Shown here: piece by piece, positions 36,829-45,607 of the stretch | How the letters are laid out: each line of letters begins with the position of its first letter | How positions within the stretch are numbered: position 1 is the stretch's first letter | Assembly: GCA_022763065.1 (NCBI GenBank) | Contig: JALEGH010000021.1 | Coordinates: 1 to 49,755 of the forward strand | Direction of reading: 5' to 3' | Origin: Alphaproteobacteria bacterium | Lineage (GTDB): Bacteria; Pseudomonadota; Alphaproteobacteria; Micavibrionales; Micavibrionaceae | DNA length: 49,755 nt | The notes under the pieces: generated by a model | What the model saw: only the letters and a program-made list of their open reading frames with translations | What the model was told of the DNA's origin: nothing | Databases searched by the model: none | Made by a program: the position numbers and the translations under genes

Positions 36829-37776
36829 TTAGGACAATTTCAACGAAGGGTGCGTACGCGTCACACCTTTTAAGTCAGGATGAAGATCTGATCTATACTC
36901 AAGCACTTCAACCTGACCGTTGCCTAAAGATCCTTCTTTTCTGACAACAGCGTTCCACCCAAAGAAATTCTTTGAATTCCTTGCATCTTCGGCCTGAGAA
37001 CGTCTTCCTGCAGTCATAAGCGCCTGTGTCACCTTCCCTTTTCTTTCCCCTGTCTTTTGATCAAAATTTGGAATAGGACAACGCGCACAAGGCCATAAAA
37101 GTTCAATTTCGGCATCACCAATCCGAATTCGCTTGATTTTATCTTCAAGAAAAGGTTCGGCTTCTAAAACAATATTACCCCGGAAACGATCAACATCAGT
37201 CTCCCCTACATTTGAAGCACTACTCTTAATATCTTCCCAAGAGTTTCTGTTCGTAATCAACAAAGGCGCTCCATCAGCGAAATCATATCTGGCCTTCTCA
37301 CCTGTTTGCTCTAACGGCCTTTCTTCCCCTAATAACCCTCCGGCACTTCTAGTCAAGCGACAAGGGTAATCAAGATAGTAAGAAAAATACTGAGCCGCTC
37401 CCTCCCCCATATCAACAGCTTGCATTTGGTCACCATGCACACTCACATCAATAACCTTACTTTCATCAACTTTCCCAGAAAAAGATATAGGCCCTGTTTG
37501 TCCTGTACGAACAACCAACGTCTCACCCCCATCTGATACCTCAATATTTAACCCTGCCAAGCGCGATCCTGTCAAAAATTTACGTTCACCAATTTTGGCA
37601 TTTCGCTGTGATAAAAATTGACCCGTTTGATTATCTACAAGCATCCATTCACGGTCATAGGGCATTCCACGCTCTAACAGAAAAATATCTTCTGGACTTA
37701 ACTCAATAGCCTGAGCACTTTTCAATGGATAGGTATAAAATTTTGCTGATATTGTCATGGAGAAAAACCTAGACAT
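36829..37776 (-). CDS. MOSC-domain protein (MOSC_N + MOSC)
   Basis: The 315-residue protein has the N-terminal beta-barrel domain (KFYTYPLKSAQAIELS, YDREWMLVDNQTGQFLSQR) and a C-terminal MOSC domain with DVDRFRGNIVLE and the likely functional Cys in LLWPCARCPIPNFDQKTGE. This is the architecture of molybdenum-cofactor sulfurase C-terminal and mARC/YcbX-type proteins, which carry a Moco and reduce N-hydroxylated bases. No Moco biosynthesis gene is in the window. ATG 37776 is chosen for its AAGGTGAG ribosome site; MTISAKFY at 37758 would be the other option. It converges on der. Confidence 0.88.
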   Translation of the reverse strand: MSRFFSMTISAKFYTYPLKSAQAIELSPEDIFLLERGMPYDREWMLVDNQTGQFLSQRNAKIGERKFLTGSRLAGLNIEVSDGGETLVVRTGQTGPISFSGKVDESKVIDVSVHGDQMQAVDMGEGAAQYFSYYLDYPCRLTRSAGGLLGEERPLEQTGEKARYDFADGAPLLITNRNSWEDIKSSASNVGETDVDRFRGNIVLEAEPFLEDKIKRIRIGDAEIELLWPCARCPIPNFDQKTGERKGKVTQALMTAGRRSQAEDARNSKNFFGWNAVVRKEGSLGNGQVEVLEYRSDLHPDLKGVTRTHPSLKLS

Positions 37777-37871
37777 AGACTCACCTTATGTCAATAAATT
37801 TTTGGTGGTATTTCTACATCCATACCCTATAAAGACGAAAGACAAATAACTGCAAGAAATGGAGACATATA

Positions 37872-38702
37872 ATGGAAGTAGAACTTAATGGAATGATGGA
37901 GCTTGGCATTATGTGGGGCATGCGGGTTTTGAGCGCCGCCCTCATCATGATTGCCGGATGGGTCATCGGCGGGTGGCTGAGACGCCGTATTGTTAATATC
38001 AAAAAGCTGGATAAAACCATATCTTCCTTTTTGGGAGGGTTGGCAAAATATACTGTACTTGCCGTTGCATTTGTCGCAGTTCTCGGGCAGTTCGGCGTTG
38101 AAACTGCCAGTTTGCTTGCCGTTTTGGGTGCCGCAGGTCTGGCGATTGGTTTGGCCCTTCAGGGAACTTTAAGCAATGTCGCCGCAGGAACAATGCTACT
38201 TATATTGCGCCCTTTTAAAGTCGGAGATTATATCGAGTTTGGTTCCGTTGGCGGCACAGTATCAACCCTTGGCCTGTTCGGGACAGAGCTCAACACCGTT
38301 GACAACAAATATGTGTTTGCCCCTAACAGCTCTATCTGGGGGACGGAAATCACCAATTACTCCCGCAACAAACAACGCCGTCAGGATATTATCGTTGGCA
38401 TTAGCTACAATGACGATATTGATAAAGCTTTCAAAACCATTCAAAAAGTTTTAAAAAAAGAAAAACGCTTAATCAAAACTGCGGGAAAAGAACCCATTAT
38501 CGTTGTCGGTGCAATGGGAGCATCATCAGTTGACCTTACTGTGCGCATCTGGACAAAAACTGAAGACTTTTTCGGCGTTCAATGGGACCTGACCAAAGCC
38601 ATCAAGGAACAACTGGATAAAGATGGAATTAGCATCCCGTTTCCTACAAGGACATTGGAAATTCAAAATCCGACAGCGCTAATATCGTCTAAAGCAGCGT
38701 AG
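37872..38702 (+). CDS. Small-conductance mechanosensitive channel, MscS family
   Basis: The 276-residue channel protects against hypo-osmotic shock. Transmembrane helices lie near residues 10-35, 52-75 and 80-112; the third has the Gly/Ala-rich pore pattern VLGAAGLAIGLALQGTLSNVAAGTMLL. Then comes the Sm-like beta domain (RPFKVGDYIEFG...GTVSTLGLFGT) with FAPNSSIWGTEITNYSRN, and the alpha/beta C-terminal domain. Size is that of E. coli MscS (286). GGAGA lies 8 nt before the start, and a strong terminator follows. Confidence 0.93.
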   Translation: MEVELNGMMELGIMWGMRVLSAALIMIAGWVIGGWLRRRIVNIKKLDKTISSFLGGLAKYTVLAVAFVAVLGQFGVETASLLAVLGAAGLAIGLALQGTLSNVAAGTMLLILRPFKVGDYIEFGSVGGTVSTLGLFGTELNTVDNKYVFAPNSSIWGTEITNYSRNKQRRQDIIVGISYNDDIDKAFKTIQKVLKKEKRLIKTAGKEPIIVVGAMGASSVDLTVRIWTKTEDFFGVQWDLTKAIKEQLDKDGISIPFPTRTLEIQNPTALISSKAA

Positions 38703-38727
38703 TAAAACATTCGAGTTCCAAAATAAC

Positions 38728-38756
38728 AAAAGGCCCGTGTTAAATCGGGCCTTTTT
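38728..38756. terminator. Bidirectional terminator between mscS and the ribosomal operon
   Basis: AAAAGGCCCG-tgttaaat-CGGGCCTTTTTT. It lies 26 bp past the mscS stop and 30 bp past the rplO stop on the other strand. A-runs and T-runs on both sides make it work in both directions. Confidence 0.9.
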
Positions 38757-38786
38757 TCTGTCTTGGTTTCGCGAAACTTGTAGAAA

Positions 38787-39296
38787 CTATTTCTTAGATT
38801 TCTTACTAGGCTTTTTGTTCTTTGGTCCAGCTTCTTTCACTTCAATAATGTCGAGCTTACCGCCGGCCTTCTCAACAGCTTCTTTTGCCGCTTTGGAAGC
38901 ACCTGAAAGAGCTAGTTCAACTTTGGTTTTCAACTCACCCGTTGCAAGCAAACGCACACCATCTTTCTTGCTCTTAATAACCTTTGCTTCAACCAAAAGC
39001 TCTTCGGTAATTGGCTTCTTCGCATCAATCATTTTCTTATCAATGGCATTTTGCAAACGCGCCAAAGACAAGGTCACATATTTTTTACCAAAAATATTAT
39101 TAAACCCACGCTTTGGTAAACGTTGATAAAGCGGCATTTGACCACCTTCAAAACCTTTGATCGCCACACCAGAGCGAGACTTCTGACCCTTTTGACCAAC
39201 GCCACAAGTCTTGCCCTTACCAGATCCAATTCCACGCCCAACACGCTTGGAATTCTGGATTGCCCCTTCTTTGGGCTGTAATTCGTTAAGTTTCAT
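38787..39296 (-). CDS. rplO: 50S ribosomal protein L15
   Basis: The 169-residue protein begins MKLNELQPKEGAIQNSKRVGRGIGSGKGKTCGVGQKGQKSRSG, the diagnostic Gly-rich L15 start that threads into 23S rRNA. Length is somewhat above 145-150, with a C-terminal Lys-rich end (GPKNKKPSKKSKK). It is the last gene of the operon: a terminator follows and secY, the normal next gene, is absent. Confidence 0.97.
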   Translation of the reverse strand: MKLNELQPKEGAIQNSKRVGRGIGSGKGKTCGVGQKGQKSRSGVAIKGFEGGQMPLYQRLPKRGFNNIFGKKYVTLSLARLQNAIDKKMIDAKKPITEELLVEAKVIKSKKDGVRLLATGELKTKVELALSGASKAAKEAVEKAGGKLDIIEVKEAGPKNKKPSKKSKK

Positions 39297-39323
39297 TTTC
39301 TTATTCCTTTTCCAAGAATTTTT

Positions 39324-39572
39324 CTATGCCGCGTCTACAACTTCGACCAAATGGCGAACCTTGCGGATCATGCCCTGCACGCTCGGCGTATCTTCTAAAG
39401 TCTTTGTACGGCCAATTTTATTCAAACCAAGCCCCACAAGCGTCGCACGCTGAGACGCCTCACGCCCAATAGGAGAGCCAATTTGACGCACTGTTACTGT
39501 TTTGGCGCCTGTTTTCTTAGCTGGGGCTTTTTTAGCAGGTGCCTTTTTCGCTGTTTTTTTTGTCTCTGCCAT
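39324..39572 (-). CDS. rpmD: 50S ribosomal protein L30 with Lys/Ala N-terminal extension
   Basis: L30 proper starts near residue 23 ([39 protein letters not shown]); the first 22 residues, [18 protein letters not shown] in the main, are an extension absent from the 58-60 residue bacterial standard. Codons and the ribosome site support the long form, as no internal start is better placed. The extension should be disordered and RNA-binding. Confidence 0.95.
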   Translation of the reverse strand: MAETKKTAKKAPAKKAPAKKTGAKTVTVRQIGSPIGREASQRATLVGLGLNKIGRTKTLEDTPSVQGMIRKVRHLVEVVDAA

Positions 39573-39599
39573 TGTCTTAATTCCTCAAATTATCTTAAT

Positions 39600-40184
39600 T
39601 TATGCTTGCGCTTTTTCTTCGGCAACCTTTGCACTTGAACCTGAAGAAGCTTCACGTGCTGCTACAATATCACCGACTTTTTTACCACGACGATTGGCGA
39701 CCTGACGCGGGCTTTCCATGTTTTTCAAAGCCTCAAAAGTCGCATTGACCATGTTATAAGGGTTGGACGAGCCAACCGCTTTTGCTACAACATCCTGAAT
39801 ACCCAAACAGTCAAACACCGCACGCATCGGACCACCGGCAATCACCCCGGTACCTCCTGGAGCAGAACGAAGAATAACTTTCCCCGCGCCTGAAGTTCCT
39901 TTCACATCATGATGAATGGTACGCCCCTCACGAAGCGGAACACGGATCATTTTACGCTTGGCCTGATCAGTTGCCTTACGGATCGCATCTGGAACCTCTT
40001 TCGCTTTCGCATGCCCCGTTCCAACGCGACCTTTCCCATCACCAACAACCATAAGAGCAGCAAACCCAAAACGGCGCCCCCCTTTTACCACTTTGGCAAC
40101 ACGATTCACAGCAACCAGTTTTTCAACGAATTCTGGCTCTTCGCGTTCTTCACGACTGAACTTTGGATCATTTGGGTTCGACAT
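39600..40184 (-). CDS. rpsE: 30S ribosomal protein S5
   Basis: The 194-residue protein of the A-site/mRNA entry region has the N-terminal dsRNA-binding domain ([33 protein letters not shown]) and the C-terminal S5 domain ([37 protein letters not shown]). It ends in a short Ser/Ala-rich tail. Length is slightly above the family's 166-170 owing to extensions at both ends. Confidence 0.97.
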   Translation of the reverse strand: MSNPNDPKFSREEREEPEFVEKLVAVNRVAKVVKGGRRFGFAALMVVGDGKGRVGTGHAKAKEVPDAIRKATDQAKRKMIRVPLREGRTIHHDVKGTSGAGKVILRSAPGGTGVIAGGPMRAVFDCLGIQDVVAKAVGSSNPYNMVNATFEALKNMESPRQVANRRGKKVGDIVAAREASSGSSAKVAEEKAQA

Positions 40185-40232
40185 TTCTTTATTCCTTAGT
40201 TTTTAAATAGCTCTATTAAAATTTCTTCTCTT

Positions 40233-40272
40233 TTTAAGCCCGCAACCGTCGCTTCGCTCCGTCGGGTTTAAA
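40233..40272 (-). repeat. Intercistronic hairpin repeat R1 (subfamily A), rpsE-rplR gap
   Basis: Outer arms TTTAAGCCCG and CGGGTTTAAA enclose a core with CCGTCG twice around CTTCGCT. The 40-nt unit is identical to R9 at 44860. Its end contains the rplR stop codon. Arms written on the plus strand pair fully with one G-T; on the transcribed strand that position is A-C. Confidence 0.85.
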
Positions 40273-40648
40273 ACTCCAATCCACCTTCGCGTGCACCTTC
40301 GGCCACAGCCTTCACACGGCCATGATACAAATAAGGTCCACGGTCAAACTGTACCTTCGAAACACCGGCAGCTTTCGCACGCTCGGCAATCAACGTACCA
40401 ACCTTTGTGGCCGCATCAACATTATGTCCAGCTTTCAAACCCAAGTCTTTATCAAGACTGGAGGCCGCCGCCAATGTCTGACCTTTCACATCATCAATAA
40501 CCTGAACAGAGATATGCTTATTTGTCCGGTGCACAGACAAACGCGGACGAACTTCCCTATTTGGATTTTGTTCGATATTCACGCGACGCAACTTTGCTCG
40601 GTTTCCGGCTTTACGTCTGGCTGATGGTATCATTCTTTTCTGTGTCAT
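40268..40648 (-). CDS. rplR: 50S ribosomal protein L18
   Basis: The 126-residue 5S rRNA-binding protein carries [43 protein letters not shown] and ends [26 protein letters not shown]. Length is normal. Its stop codon forms part of repeat R1; repeat R2 precedes it. Confidence 0.97.
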   Translation of the reverse strand: MTQKRMIPSARRKAGNRAKLRRVNIEQNPNREVRPRLSVHRTNKHISVQVIDDVKGQTLAAASSLDKDLGLKAGHNVDAATKVGTLIAERAKAAGVSKVQFDRGPYLYHGRVKAVAEGAREGGLEF

Positions 40649-40665
40649 TTTTTATTCCTTATTCG

Positions 40666-40740
40666 TTTTAAGCCCACTTTACTTATGAAGCCGTCAACCG
40701 TCGCTTCGCTCCGTCGAGTTTCATAAGACTGGATTTAAAA
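40666..40740 (-). repeat. Intercistronic repeat R2, nested two-arm form, rplR-rplF gap
   Basis: Outer arms TTTTAAGCCCA and TGGATTTAAAA (one mismatch); inside, an added perfect stem CTTATGAA (40682-40689) and TTCATAAG (40720-40727) around the subfamily A core. The same two-arm form occurs at 46212, where the inner stem is TTTATGAA/TTCATAAA: a compensated base-pair change. Confidence 0.8.
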
Positions 40741-40747
40741 TTTTTTC

Positions 40748-41281
40748 TTACTTCTTCTTACCTTCTTTACGCATCACATATTCGTCACTGTATTTAATAC
40801 CCTTACCTTTATAAGGCTCAGGCGGCTTAAATCCACGAATCTTGGCAGCCACCTGACCAACAAGCTGTTTATCAATGCCACTTACGTTAACTTTTGTTTG
40901 GTCCTCAACACTGACCTGCACATCCGCCGGAACGTCGTAACGCACCTCATGCGAAAATCCGAGCTGCATAACAAGTGTATTACCTTGCATATTGGCACGG
41001 TAACCAACCCCTTTAATTTCAAGGCTCTTGCTGTAACCTTCAGTCACACCAACAACAATGTTGTAAACAAGCGTACGCATCGTTGGCCACAATTTCTTAG
41101 CCTTCAAAGACTGTGAACGTGGCGCAAGAACAACTTTACCGTCTTCCATTTTCACAGACACATCGTCATGCACACGAAGCTCAAGCTCGCCTTTGGCACC
41201 CTTGGCTTTTACATCTTGTCCATTTACATCGACGCTCACCCCTTCCGGGATTTCAACTGGTTTATTTCCAATACGTGACAT
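40748..41281 (-). CDS. rplF: 50S ribosomal protein L6
   Basis: This is a 177-residue protein near the factor-binding site. It begins [21 protein letters not shown] and has the second-domain block [23 protein letters not shown] at its C-terminus, both diagnostic. Length is normal. Confidence 0.97.
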   Translation of the reverse strand: MSRIGNKPVEIPEGVSVDVNGQDVKAKGAKGELELRVHDDVSVKMEDGKVVLAPRSQSLKAKKLWPTMRTLVYNIVVGVTEGYSKSLEIKGVGYRANMQGNTLVMQLGFSHEVRYDVPADVQVSVEDQTKVNVSGIDKQLVGQVAAKIRGFKPPEPYKGKGIKYSDEYVMRKEGKKK

Positions 41282-41301
41282 CGTCTTTTCCTTCTCTCTT
41301 T

Positions 41302-41345
41302 TTTAAGCCCGCAGCCCCATTGCTTCGCAATGTGTCGGGTTTAAA
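41302..41345 (-). repeat. Intercistronic repeat R3 (subfamily B), rplF-rpsH gap
   Basis: Outer arms TTTAAGCCCG/CGGGTTTAAA; inner hairpin CATTGC-ttc-GCAATG, perfect 6 bp, flanked by CCC and TGT. Confidence 0.85.
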
Positions 41346-41360
41346 ATTTTTCCTTTTCTT

Positions 41361-41400
41361 TTTAAGCCCGCAACCCCGGCTATCGCCGTGTCGAGTTAAA
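41361..41400 (-). repeat. Intercistronic repeat R4 (subfamily B), tandem with R3
   Basis: Outer arms TTTAAGCCCG and CGAGTTAAA (slightly degenerate); inner hairpin CGGC-tatc-GCCG. It follows R3 by 15 bp in the same gap and orientation. Together with R3 it fills the 130-bp gap. Confidence 0.8.
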
Positions 41401-41411
41401 AAAATATTACC

Positions 41412-41810
41412 TTAATAAACTTGGCACAATACCTCACCGCCGACATTGGCACTACGTGCACTATGGTCGGTCATCACACCGCGCGGCGTTGACACAACCG
41501 TCACACCCAAGCCATTGTGAAACGGCTGTAAGTCCTGAACTTTTGTATAAACACGACGACCCGGCTTTGAAACACGTTTCAGCTCACGGATCACCGGCGC
41601 ACCTTCGACATACTTAAGCTCAATCACCAAATCCTTCTTGTTACCTTCCAAATCCTGCATTTTATAACCACGTATAAAGCCTTCATCCTGCAAAACCTGA
41701 CAAACAGATTCACGGAAGCGAGACCAAGGGCAAGCAATCGTTTCTTTTTGAACCGCTTGGCCATTGCGAATACGCGTTAACATATCTCCTAAAGGATCAC
41801 TCATTGACAT
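41412..41810 (-). CDS. rpsH: 30S ribosomal protein S8
   Basis: The 132-residue 16S rRNA-binding protein begins [16 protein letters not shown] and ends with the highly conserved [26 protein letters not shown]. In E. coli S8 is the repressor of the spc operon; a similar role is likely but not shown. ATG 41810 has a strong AGGAGG site. Confidence 0.97.
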   Translation of the reverse strand: MSMSDPLGDMLTRIRNGQAVQKETIACPWSRFRESVCQVLQDEGFIRGYKMQDLEGNKKDLVIELKYVEGAPVIRELKRVSKPGRRVYTKVQDLQPFHNGLGVTVVSTPRGVMTDHSARSANVGGEVLCQVY

Positions 41811-41838
41811 GTTTTATATCCTCCTAAAATTCCTTTTT

Positions 41839-41881
41839 TTTAAGCCCACAACACAGCACTTCCTGCTCCGTTGGGTTTAAA
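41839..41881 (-). repeat. Intercistronic repeat R5, rpsH-rpsN gap
   Basis: Outer arms TTTAAGCCCA and TGGGTTTAAA: the last pair is A-T where other copies have G-C, a compensated change. Inner stem AGCA-cttcc-TGCT. Confidence 0.8.
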
Positions 41882-41892
41882 AAATCCCTCTA

Positions 41893-42198
41893 TTACCAAC
41901 TTGACTTCGTCACACCAGGCAACTCACCACGCGAAGCCAACTCCCGAATAGCAATACGGGAAAGTTTAAACTTACGGTGAAAACTACGTGGACGACCTGT
42001 TAGAGCACAACGGTTACGCTCGCGAATTTTTGCCGAATTCTTAGGCATTTCTGCCAAAGCAAGAACAGCTGCAAAACGCTCCTCCATACCAACATTCTTG
42101 TCCATAATTTTCGTCTTCAAAGCGGCACGCTTCTTGGCCTTACTTTTAACCAATCTGCGACGCTTTAGATCTCTTTCTTTTGCACTGACTTTTGCCAT
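41893..42198 (-). CDS. rpsN: 30S ribosomal protein S14, zinc-independent type
   Basis: The 101-residue protein of the 30S head has the long C- form: [41 protein letters not shown], without the CxxC pairs of the zinc-binding short form. Length matches E. coli S14. Confidence 0.97.
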   Translation of the reverse strand: MAKVSAKERDLKRRRLVKSKAKKRAALKTKIMDKNVGMEERFAAVLALAEMPKNSAKIRERNRCALTGRPRSFHRKFKLSRIAIRELASRGELPGVTKSSW

Positions 42199-42222
42199 AG
42201 CTTTAGTCTTTCTCCTTTTTTA

Positions 42223-42311
42223 TTTAAGCCCGCAACCGTCTCGTTTTTGTTAAGCCTTCATCCGTCAATTCGTTCCGTCAAGTTTAACAATCCCGCTCCG
42301 TCGGGTTTAAA
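42223..42311 (-). repeat. Intercistronic repeat R6 interrupted by a second copy, rpsN-rplE gap
   Basis: Outer arms TTTAAGCCCG (42223-42232) and CGGGTTTAAA (42302-42311) belong to one copy. Between them is a second, complete but diverged copy with arms GTTAAGCCTT (42249-42258) and AAGTTTAAC (42280-42288) around the core CCGTCAATTCGTTCCGTC. The flanking CCGTC and CGCTCCGTCG are what remain of the outer copy's core. Confidence 0.8.
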
Positions 42312-42327
42312 GTTTCTCCTTAATCAA

Positions 42328-42888
42328 TTAATTCTTAAATGGCATATCAAATTCACGAAGAAGCTCTTTAGCCTGCTCGTCATTTGCTGCCGTTGTACAA
42401 ATAATAATATCCATCCCTCTAATTTTATCGACCTTGTCGTAGTCAATCTCAGGAAACACAATATGCTCTTTAATACCCATGGCGTAGTTACCTTTACCAT
42501 CGAAGCTCTTGCCGTTAATACCACGGAAGTCACGAACACGAGGCAAAGTAATAGTCACCAAACGATCCAAAAATTCGTACATCTGATCCTTGCGTAGAGT
42601 AACCTTACATCCAAGATCCATACCTTCACGGATTTTAAACGAAGCGTTAGATTTCTTCGCCTTGGTAATGACCGGCTTTTGGCCTGCAATTAACGCTAAA
42701 TCTGCAGCAGCATTCTCAACTGCTTTACGATCAGTTGTCGCATCAGTAACTCCCATATTAATGACAATTTTTTCCAACTTTGGAACAGCCATCTCGTTCT
42801 CGATACCGAATTTCTCTTGTATCTTCTTACGAATTTCTCTTTCGTAGCGCTCTTTAAAACGCGGCATTGTCTTTGGTTGTGCACTCAT
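42328..42888 (-). CDS. rplE: 50S ribosomal protein L5
   Basis: This 186-residue 5S rRNA-binding protein contains [47 protein letters not shown] and the C-terminal [23 protein letters not shown], all diagnostic. Length is normal. Confidence 0.97.
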   Translation of the reverse strand: MSAQPKTMPRFKERYEREIRKKIQEKFGIENEMAVPKLEKIVINMGVTDATTDRKAVENAAADLALIAGQKPVITKAKKSNASFKIREGMDLGCKVTLRKDQMYEFLDRLVTITLPRVRDFRGINGKSFDGKGNYAMGIKEHIVFPEIDYDKVDKIRGMDIIICTTAANDEQAKELLREFDMPFKN

Positions 42889-42921
42889 CGTTCTATTCCC
42901 TTAAGTAACCTAATAACCTTC

Positions 42922-43251
42922 TTATTTACTATCTATTGTTTCGCCGGATTTTTTAGCAACTCTAACCTTGTTACCGCTCTTCAATGTTTTATATCCAATA
43001 CGTGTCGCCTCGCCAGTCTTGGGATCTGCCAAAGATACGTTTGACACATGAATGGACAATTCTTTTTCAACGATACCACCAGGGTTAAACTGCGTCGGCT
43101 TTTGATGCTTTTTCACAACATTTACACCCTTCACCAACACACGAGACTTAGTAGGTATAGTCTTCAAAACCTCACCTTTTTTTCCTTTATCTTTTCCTGT
43201 GTTGACGATGACTGTATCGCCTTTTTTAATTTTCATCTTAACGTTCGTCAT
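42922..43251 (-). CDS. rplX: 50S ribosomal protein L24
   Basis: The assembly-initiator protein, 109 residues from ATG 43251: [31 protein letters not shown] has the KOW motif. ATG 43257 is one codon pair upstream but sits directly on the GAGGA ribosome site, so 43251, with proper spacing, is preferred. Confidence 0.96.
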   Translation of the reverse strand: MTNVKMKIKKGDTVIVNTGKDKGKKGEVLKTIPTKSRVLVKGVNVVKKHQKPTQFNPGGIVEKELSIHVSNVSLADPKTGEATRIGYKTLKSGNKVRVAKKSGETIDSK

Positions 43252-43268
43252 TTTCATTCCTCATTTTT

Positions 43269-43310
43269 TATCAATCCTGCAACCGTCACTTCGTTCCGTC
43301 GAGTTTGATA
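43269..43310 (-). repeat. Intercistronic repeat R7, rplX-rplN gap
   Basis: Arms TATCAA and TTGATA replace the usual TTTAA/TTAAA; the core keeps CCGTCACTTCGTTCCGTCGA. The change of both arms together is compensatory. Confidence 0.7.
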
Positions 43311-43321
43311 TATCCTTAATT

Positions 43322-43362
43322 TCAAGCGCTCAAATCGTCGCTTCGCTCCGTTCAAGTTTAAA
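43322..43362 (-). repeat. Intercistronic repeat R8, degenerate, rplX-rplN gap
   Basis: The core CGTCGCTTCGCTCCGTTCAA is clear, but the outer arms (TTCAAGCGC and CAAGTTTAA) no longer pair well. It follows R7 directly. Confidence 0.55.
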
Positions 43363-43371
43363 AATGAATTC

Positions 43372-43740
43372 CTATAACACCTCTCCCGCAAGAGAAATAA
43401 TTTTCATGTATCCCTTACCACGCAACTCACGTGTTACTGGCCCAAAAATACGTGTTCCAAGCGGCTCACCATTATTATTGATCAACACACATGCATTACC
43501 ATCAAAACGGATTTTTTCACCACTCTGACGATTTAAACCATGACGGGAGCGTACAATCACAGCCTTGTGAACCGCACCCTTTTTAACACGACCACGCGGA
43601 ATAGCCTCTTTCACAGACACAACAACAACATCACCGATATTGGCAGTACGGCGGTGTGAACCACCCAAAACCTTAATGCACTCCACCCGGCGTGCACCTG
43701 AGTTATCAGCAACTTCCATATTCGATTGCATTTGAATCAT
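43372..43740 (-). CDS. rplN: 50S ribosomal protein L14
   Basis: The 122-residue protein, one of the most conserved of the 50S, begins [27 protein letters not shown] and ends [17 protein letters not shown]. It contacts the 30S subunit. It stands 4 bp from rpsQ, so the two are tightly coupled. Confidence 0.98.
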   Translation of the reverse strand: MIQMQSNMEVADNSGARRVECIKVLGGSHRRTANIGDVVVVSVKEAIPRGRVKKGAVHKAVIVRSRHGLNRQSGEKIRFDGNACVLINNNGEPLGTRIFGPVTRELRGKGYMKIISLAGEVL

Positions 43741-43744
43741 CGTA

Positions 43745-44149
43745 CTAGTCCTTTTTCTTCGCCGCTTTCTTAGCAGCCTTTTTCGCTGTTTTCTTTACTG
43801 TCTTTTTAGCAGCAGCCTTTTTCGCCGGAGCTTTCTTAGCTTCAGTCTTTGCCGCAACAGCCTTTGGTTTTTCTTCTTTCTTCTCAGCAGGCTTCTTCAC
43901 AACCGTCTTTGTCTGCTCTCCACCCTCTACAACAGTCCAACGCTTTTTCTTTGAAATCGGCGCACATTCAATAATCTGAACAAAATCACCTTCTTTATGC
44001 GCATTCGCTTCATCATGCGCCGCATAACGTGTAGAACGCTTAATATATTTTTTATATTTAGGATGCATAAAGCGACGCTCAACCAAAACCGTAATGGTCT
44101 TGTCTGTTTTATCGCTTACAACTTTTCCTTCTAAAACACGACGTGGCAT
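43745..44149 (-). CDS. rpsQ: 30S ribosomal protein S17 with long Lys/Ala-rich tail
   Basis: The S17 OB-fold occupies residues 1-75 ([47 protein letters not shown]...GDFVQIIE). Residues about 85-134 are an added tail of Lys, Ala, Pro and Thr ([24 protein letters not shown]), like histone H1 C-termini; the family normally ends near 80-90. The tail should be disordered and bind nucleic acid. The same type of tail is on L22 and L30. Confidence 0.95.
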   Translation of the reverse strand: MPRRVLEGKVVSDKTDKTITVLVERRFMHPKYKKYIKRSTRYAAHDEANAHKEGDFVQIIECAPISKKKRWTVVEGGEQTKTVVKKPAEKKEEKPKAVAAKTEAKKAPAKKAAAKKTVKKTAKKAAKKAAKKKD

Positions 44150-44169
44150 TTAAAATTTCTCCTTAAAAT

Positions 44170-44370
44170 CTAAGCCGCTTCCTCAGCTTGCTTTTGTTGT
44201 TTCATTGTCTTTACACGAGCAATATCACGACGCACCTTACGAAGTTGTGATACATTTTCTAATTGCCCACCAGAATGCTGAAAACGCAAATTGAACTGCT
44301 CCTTACGCATATCCAAAAGCATTTTACTTAGCTCATCGAACGATTTTCCTTTTAGTTCTTCCATCTTCAT
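44170..44370 (-). CDS. rpmC: 50S ribosomal protein L29
   Basis: The 66-residue two-helix protein of the exit-tunnel rim has the signature KEQFNLRFQHSGGQLENVSQLRKVRRDIARVKT. Length is normal. Confidence 0.96.
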   Translation of the reverse strand: MKMEELKGKSFDELSKMLLDMRKEQFNLRFQHSGGQLENVSQLRKVRRDIARVKTMKQQKQAEEAA

Positions 44371-44397
44371 TTCTTTCTCTCCGCGCCTACGACTATT

Positions 44398-44811
44398 CTA
44401 TTCTCCAATACGTGTCACAATCTTTGTTTGAATTGGCAATTTCTCTGCCGCCAAACCCAATGCTTCGCGTGCCAATTTCGGTTCCACCCCATCAAGCTCA
44501 AACATAATACGACCGGGCTTCACGCGAGCTGCCCAGTATTCAACAGAGCCCTTACCCTTACCTTGACGTACTTCCAAAGGTTTCTTAGAAACCGGCACAT
44601 CAGGGAAAATACGGATAAAGACCTTCCCCTGACGACGAATATGACGGGTAATCGCCCGACGTGCCGCTTCAATTTGACGCGCTGTAATCCGGTTCGGACT
44701 CAAGGCTTTCAGCCCTACAGATCCGAAGTTCAACGTCGTGCCACCCTTCGCATTCCCGTGAATACGACCCTTATGCGCTTTTCTAAATTTTGTCTTCTTT
44801 GGTTGTAACAT
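44398..44811 (-). CDS. rplP: 50S ribosomal protein L16
   Basis: The 137-residue A-site protein begins [37 protein letters not shown] and contains [30 protein letters not shown], both family signatures. Length is normal. Repeat R9 lies in the gap to the preceding rpsC. Confidence 0.98.
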   Translation of the reverse strand: MLQPKKTKFRKAHKGRIHGNAKGGTTLNFGSVGLKALSPNRITARQIEAARRAITRHIRRQGKVFIRIFPDVPVSKKPLEVRQGKGKGSVEYWAARVKPGRIMFELDGVEPKLAREALGLAAEKLPIQTKIVTRIGE

Positions 44812-44859
44812 CGTCTTATACCATTAAAATAAATTATGTCAATAAAATTAACTTTTCTA

Positions 44860-44899
44860 TTTAAGCCCGCAACCGTCGCTTCGCTCCGTCGGGTTTAAA
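44860..44899 (-). repeat. Intercistronic repeat R9 (subfamily A), rplP-rpsC gap
   Basis: A 40-nt unit identical to R1: arms TTTAAGCCCG/CGGGTTTAAA with the CCGTCG-CTTCGCT-CCGTCG core. It stops 9 bp short of the rpsC stop. Confidence 0.85.
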
Positions 44900-44907
44900 A
44901 TTTCCTC

Positions 44908-45594
44908 TTATCCCCTCGGTGCACCACCTTGGCTATCTTGCAGACGCTTATCACGCGCCATTGGATCATGCTCCATCACATCACCCTTATAGATCCAAAC
45001 TTTCACACCAATAATTCCATAAGTTGTCAAAGCTTCCGCAAAACCATAATCAAGGTCAGCACGCAATGTGTGAAGCGGCACACGGCCCTCACGATACCAC
45101 TCCGTCCGCGCAATATCCGCACCGCCCAAACGACCGGACACGTTAATACGAATACCCTTACCGCCTAGACGAAGTGTGTTCTGTACCGCACGTTTCATCG
45201 CACGACGGAAAGACACACGACGCTCCAACTGTTGACAAACACCTTCCGCAGCCAATTGTGCATCCAGCTCGGGTTTGCGAATTTCTACAATATTAAGTGC
45301 AACATCATTACCCGCACGCTTGGACAACTCACGACGAAGCTTCTCAATATCAGCACCTTTTTTACCGATAATCACACCCGGGCGCGCCGTATATACGGTC
45401 ACACGAGTATTTTTAGCCGCGCGCTCAATCACGACTTTACTAATACCAGCAGCTTTCAGCTTTTCTTGCACATATTTGCGCAACTCAAGATCCTGAACAA
45501 GCTTGTCAGCATAGTTCCGGTCATCAAACCATCTTGAATCCCAAGTACGGTTGATGCCGACGCGTATACCAATTGGATTAACCTTCTGACCCAT
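44908..45594 (-). CDS. rpsC: 30S ribosomal protein S3
   Basis: The 228-residue protein lines the mRNA entry tunnel. It begins [23 protein letters not shown], has the KH domain with [15 protein letters not shown] and the C-terminal block [40 protein letters not shown]. Length is normal. Confidence 0.98.
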   Translation of the reverse strand: MGQKVNPIGIRVGINRTWDSRWFDDRNYADKLVQDLELRKYVQEKLKAAGISKVVIERAAKNTRVTVYTARPGVIIGKKGADIEKLRRELSKRAGNDVALNIVEIRKPELDAQLAAEGVCQQLERRVSFRRAMKRAVQNTLRLGGKGIRINVSGRLGGADIARTEWYREGRVPLHTLRADLDYGFAEALTTYGIIGVKVWIYKGDVMEHDPMARDKRLQDSQGGAPRG

Positions 45595-45607
45595 TGTTTA
45601 AGTGCTC

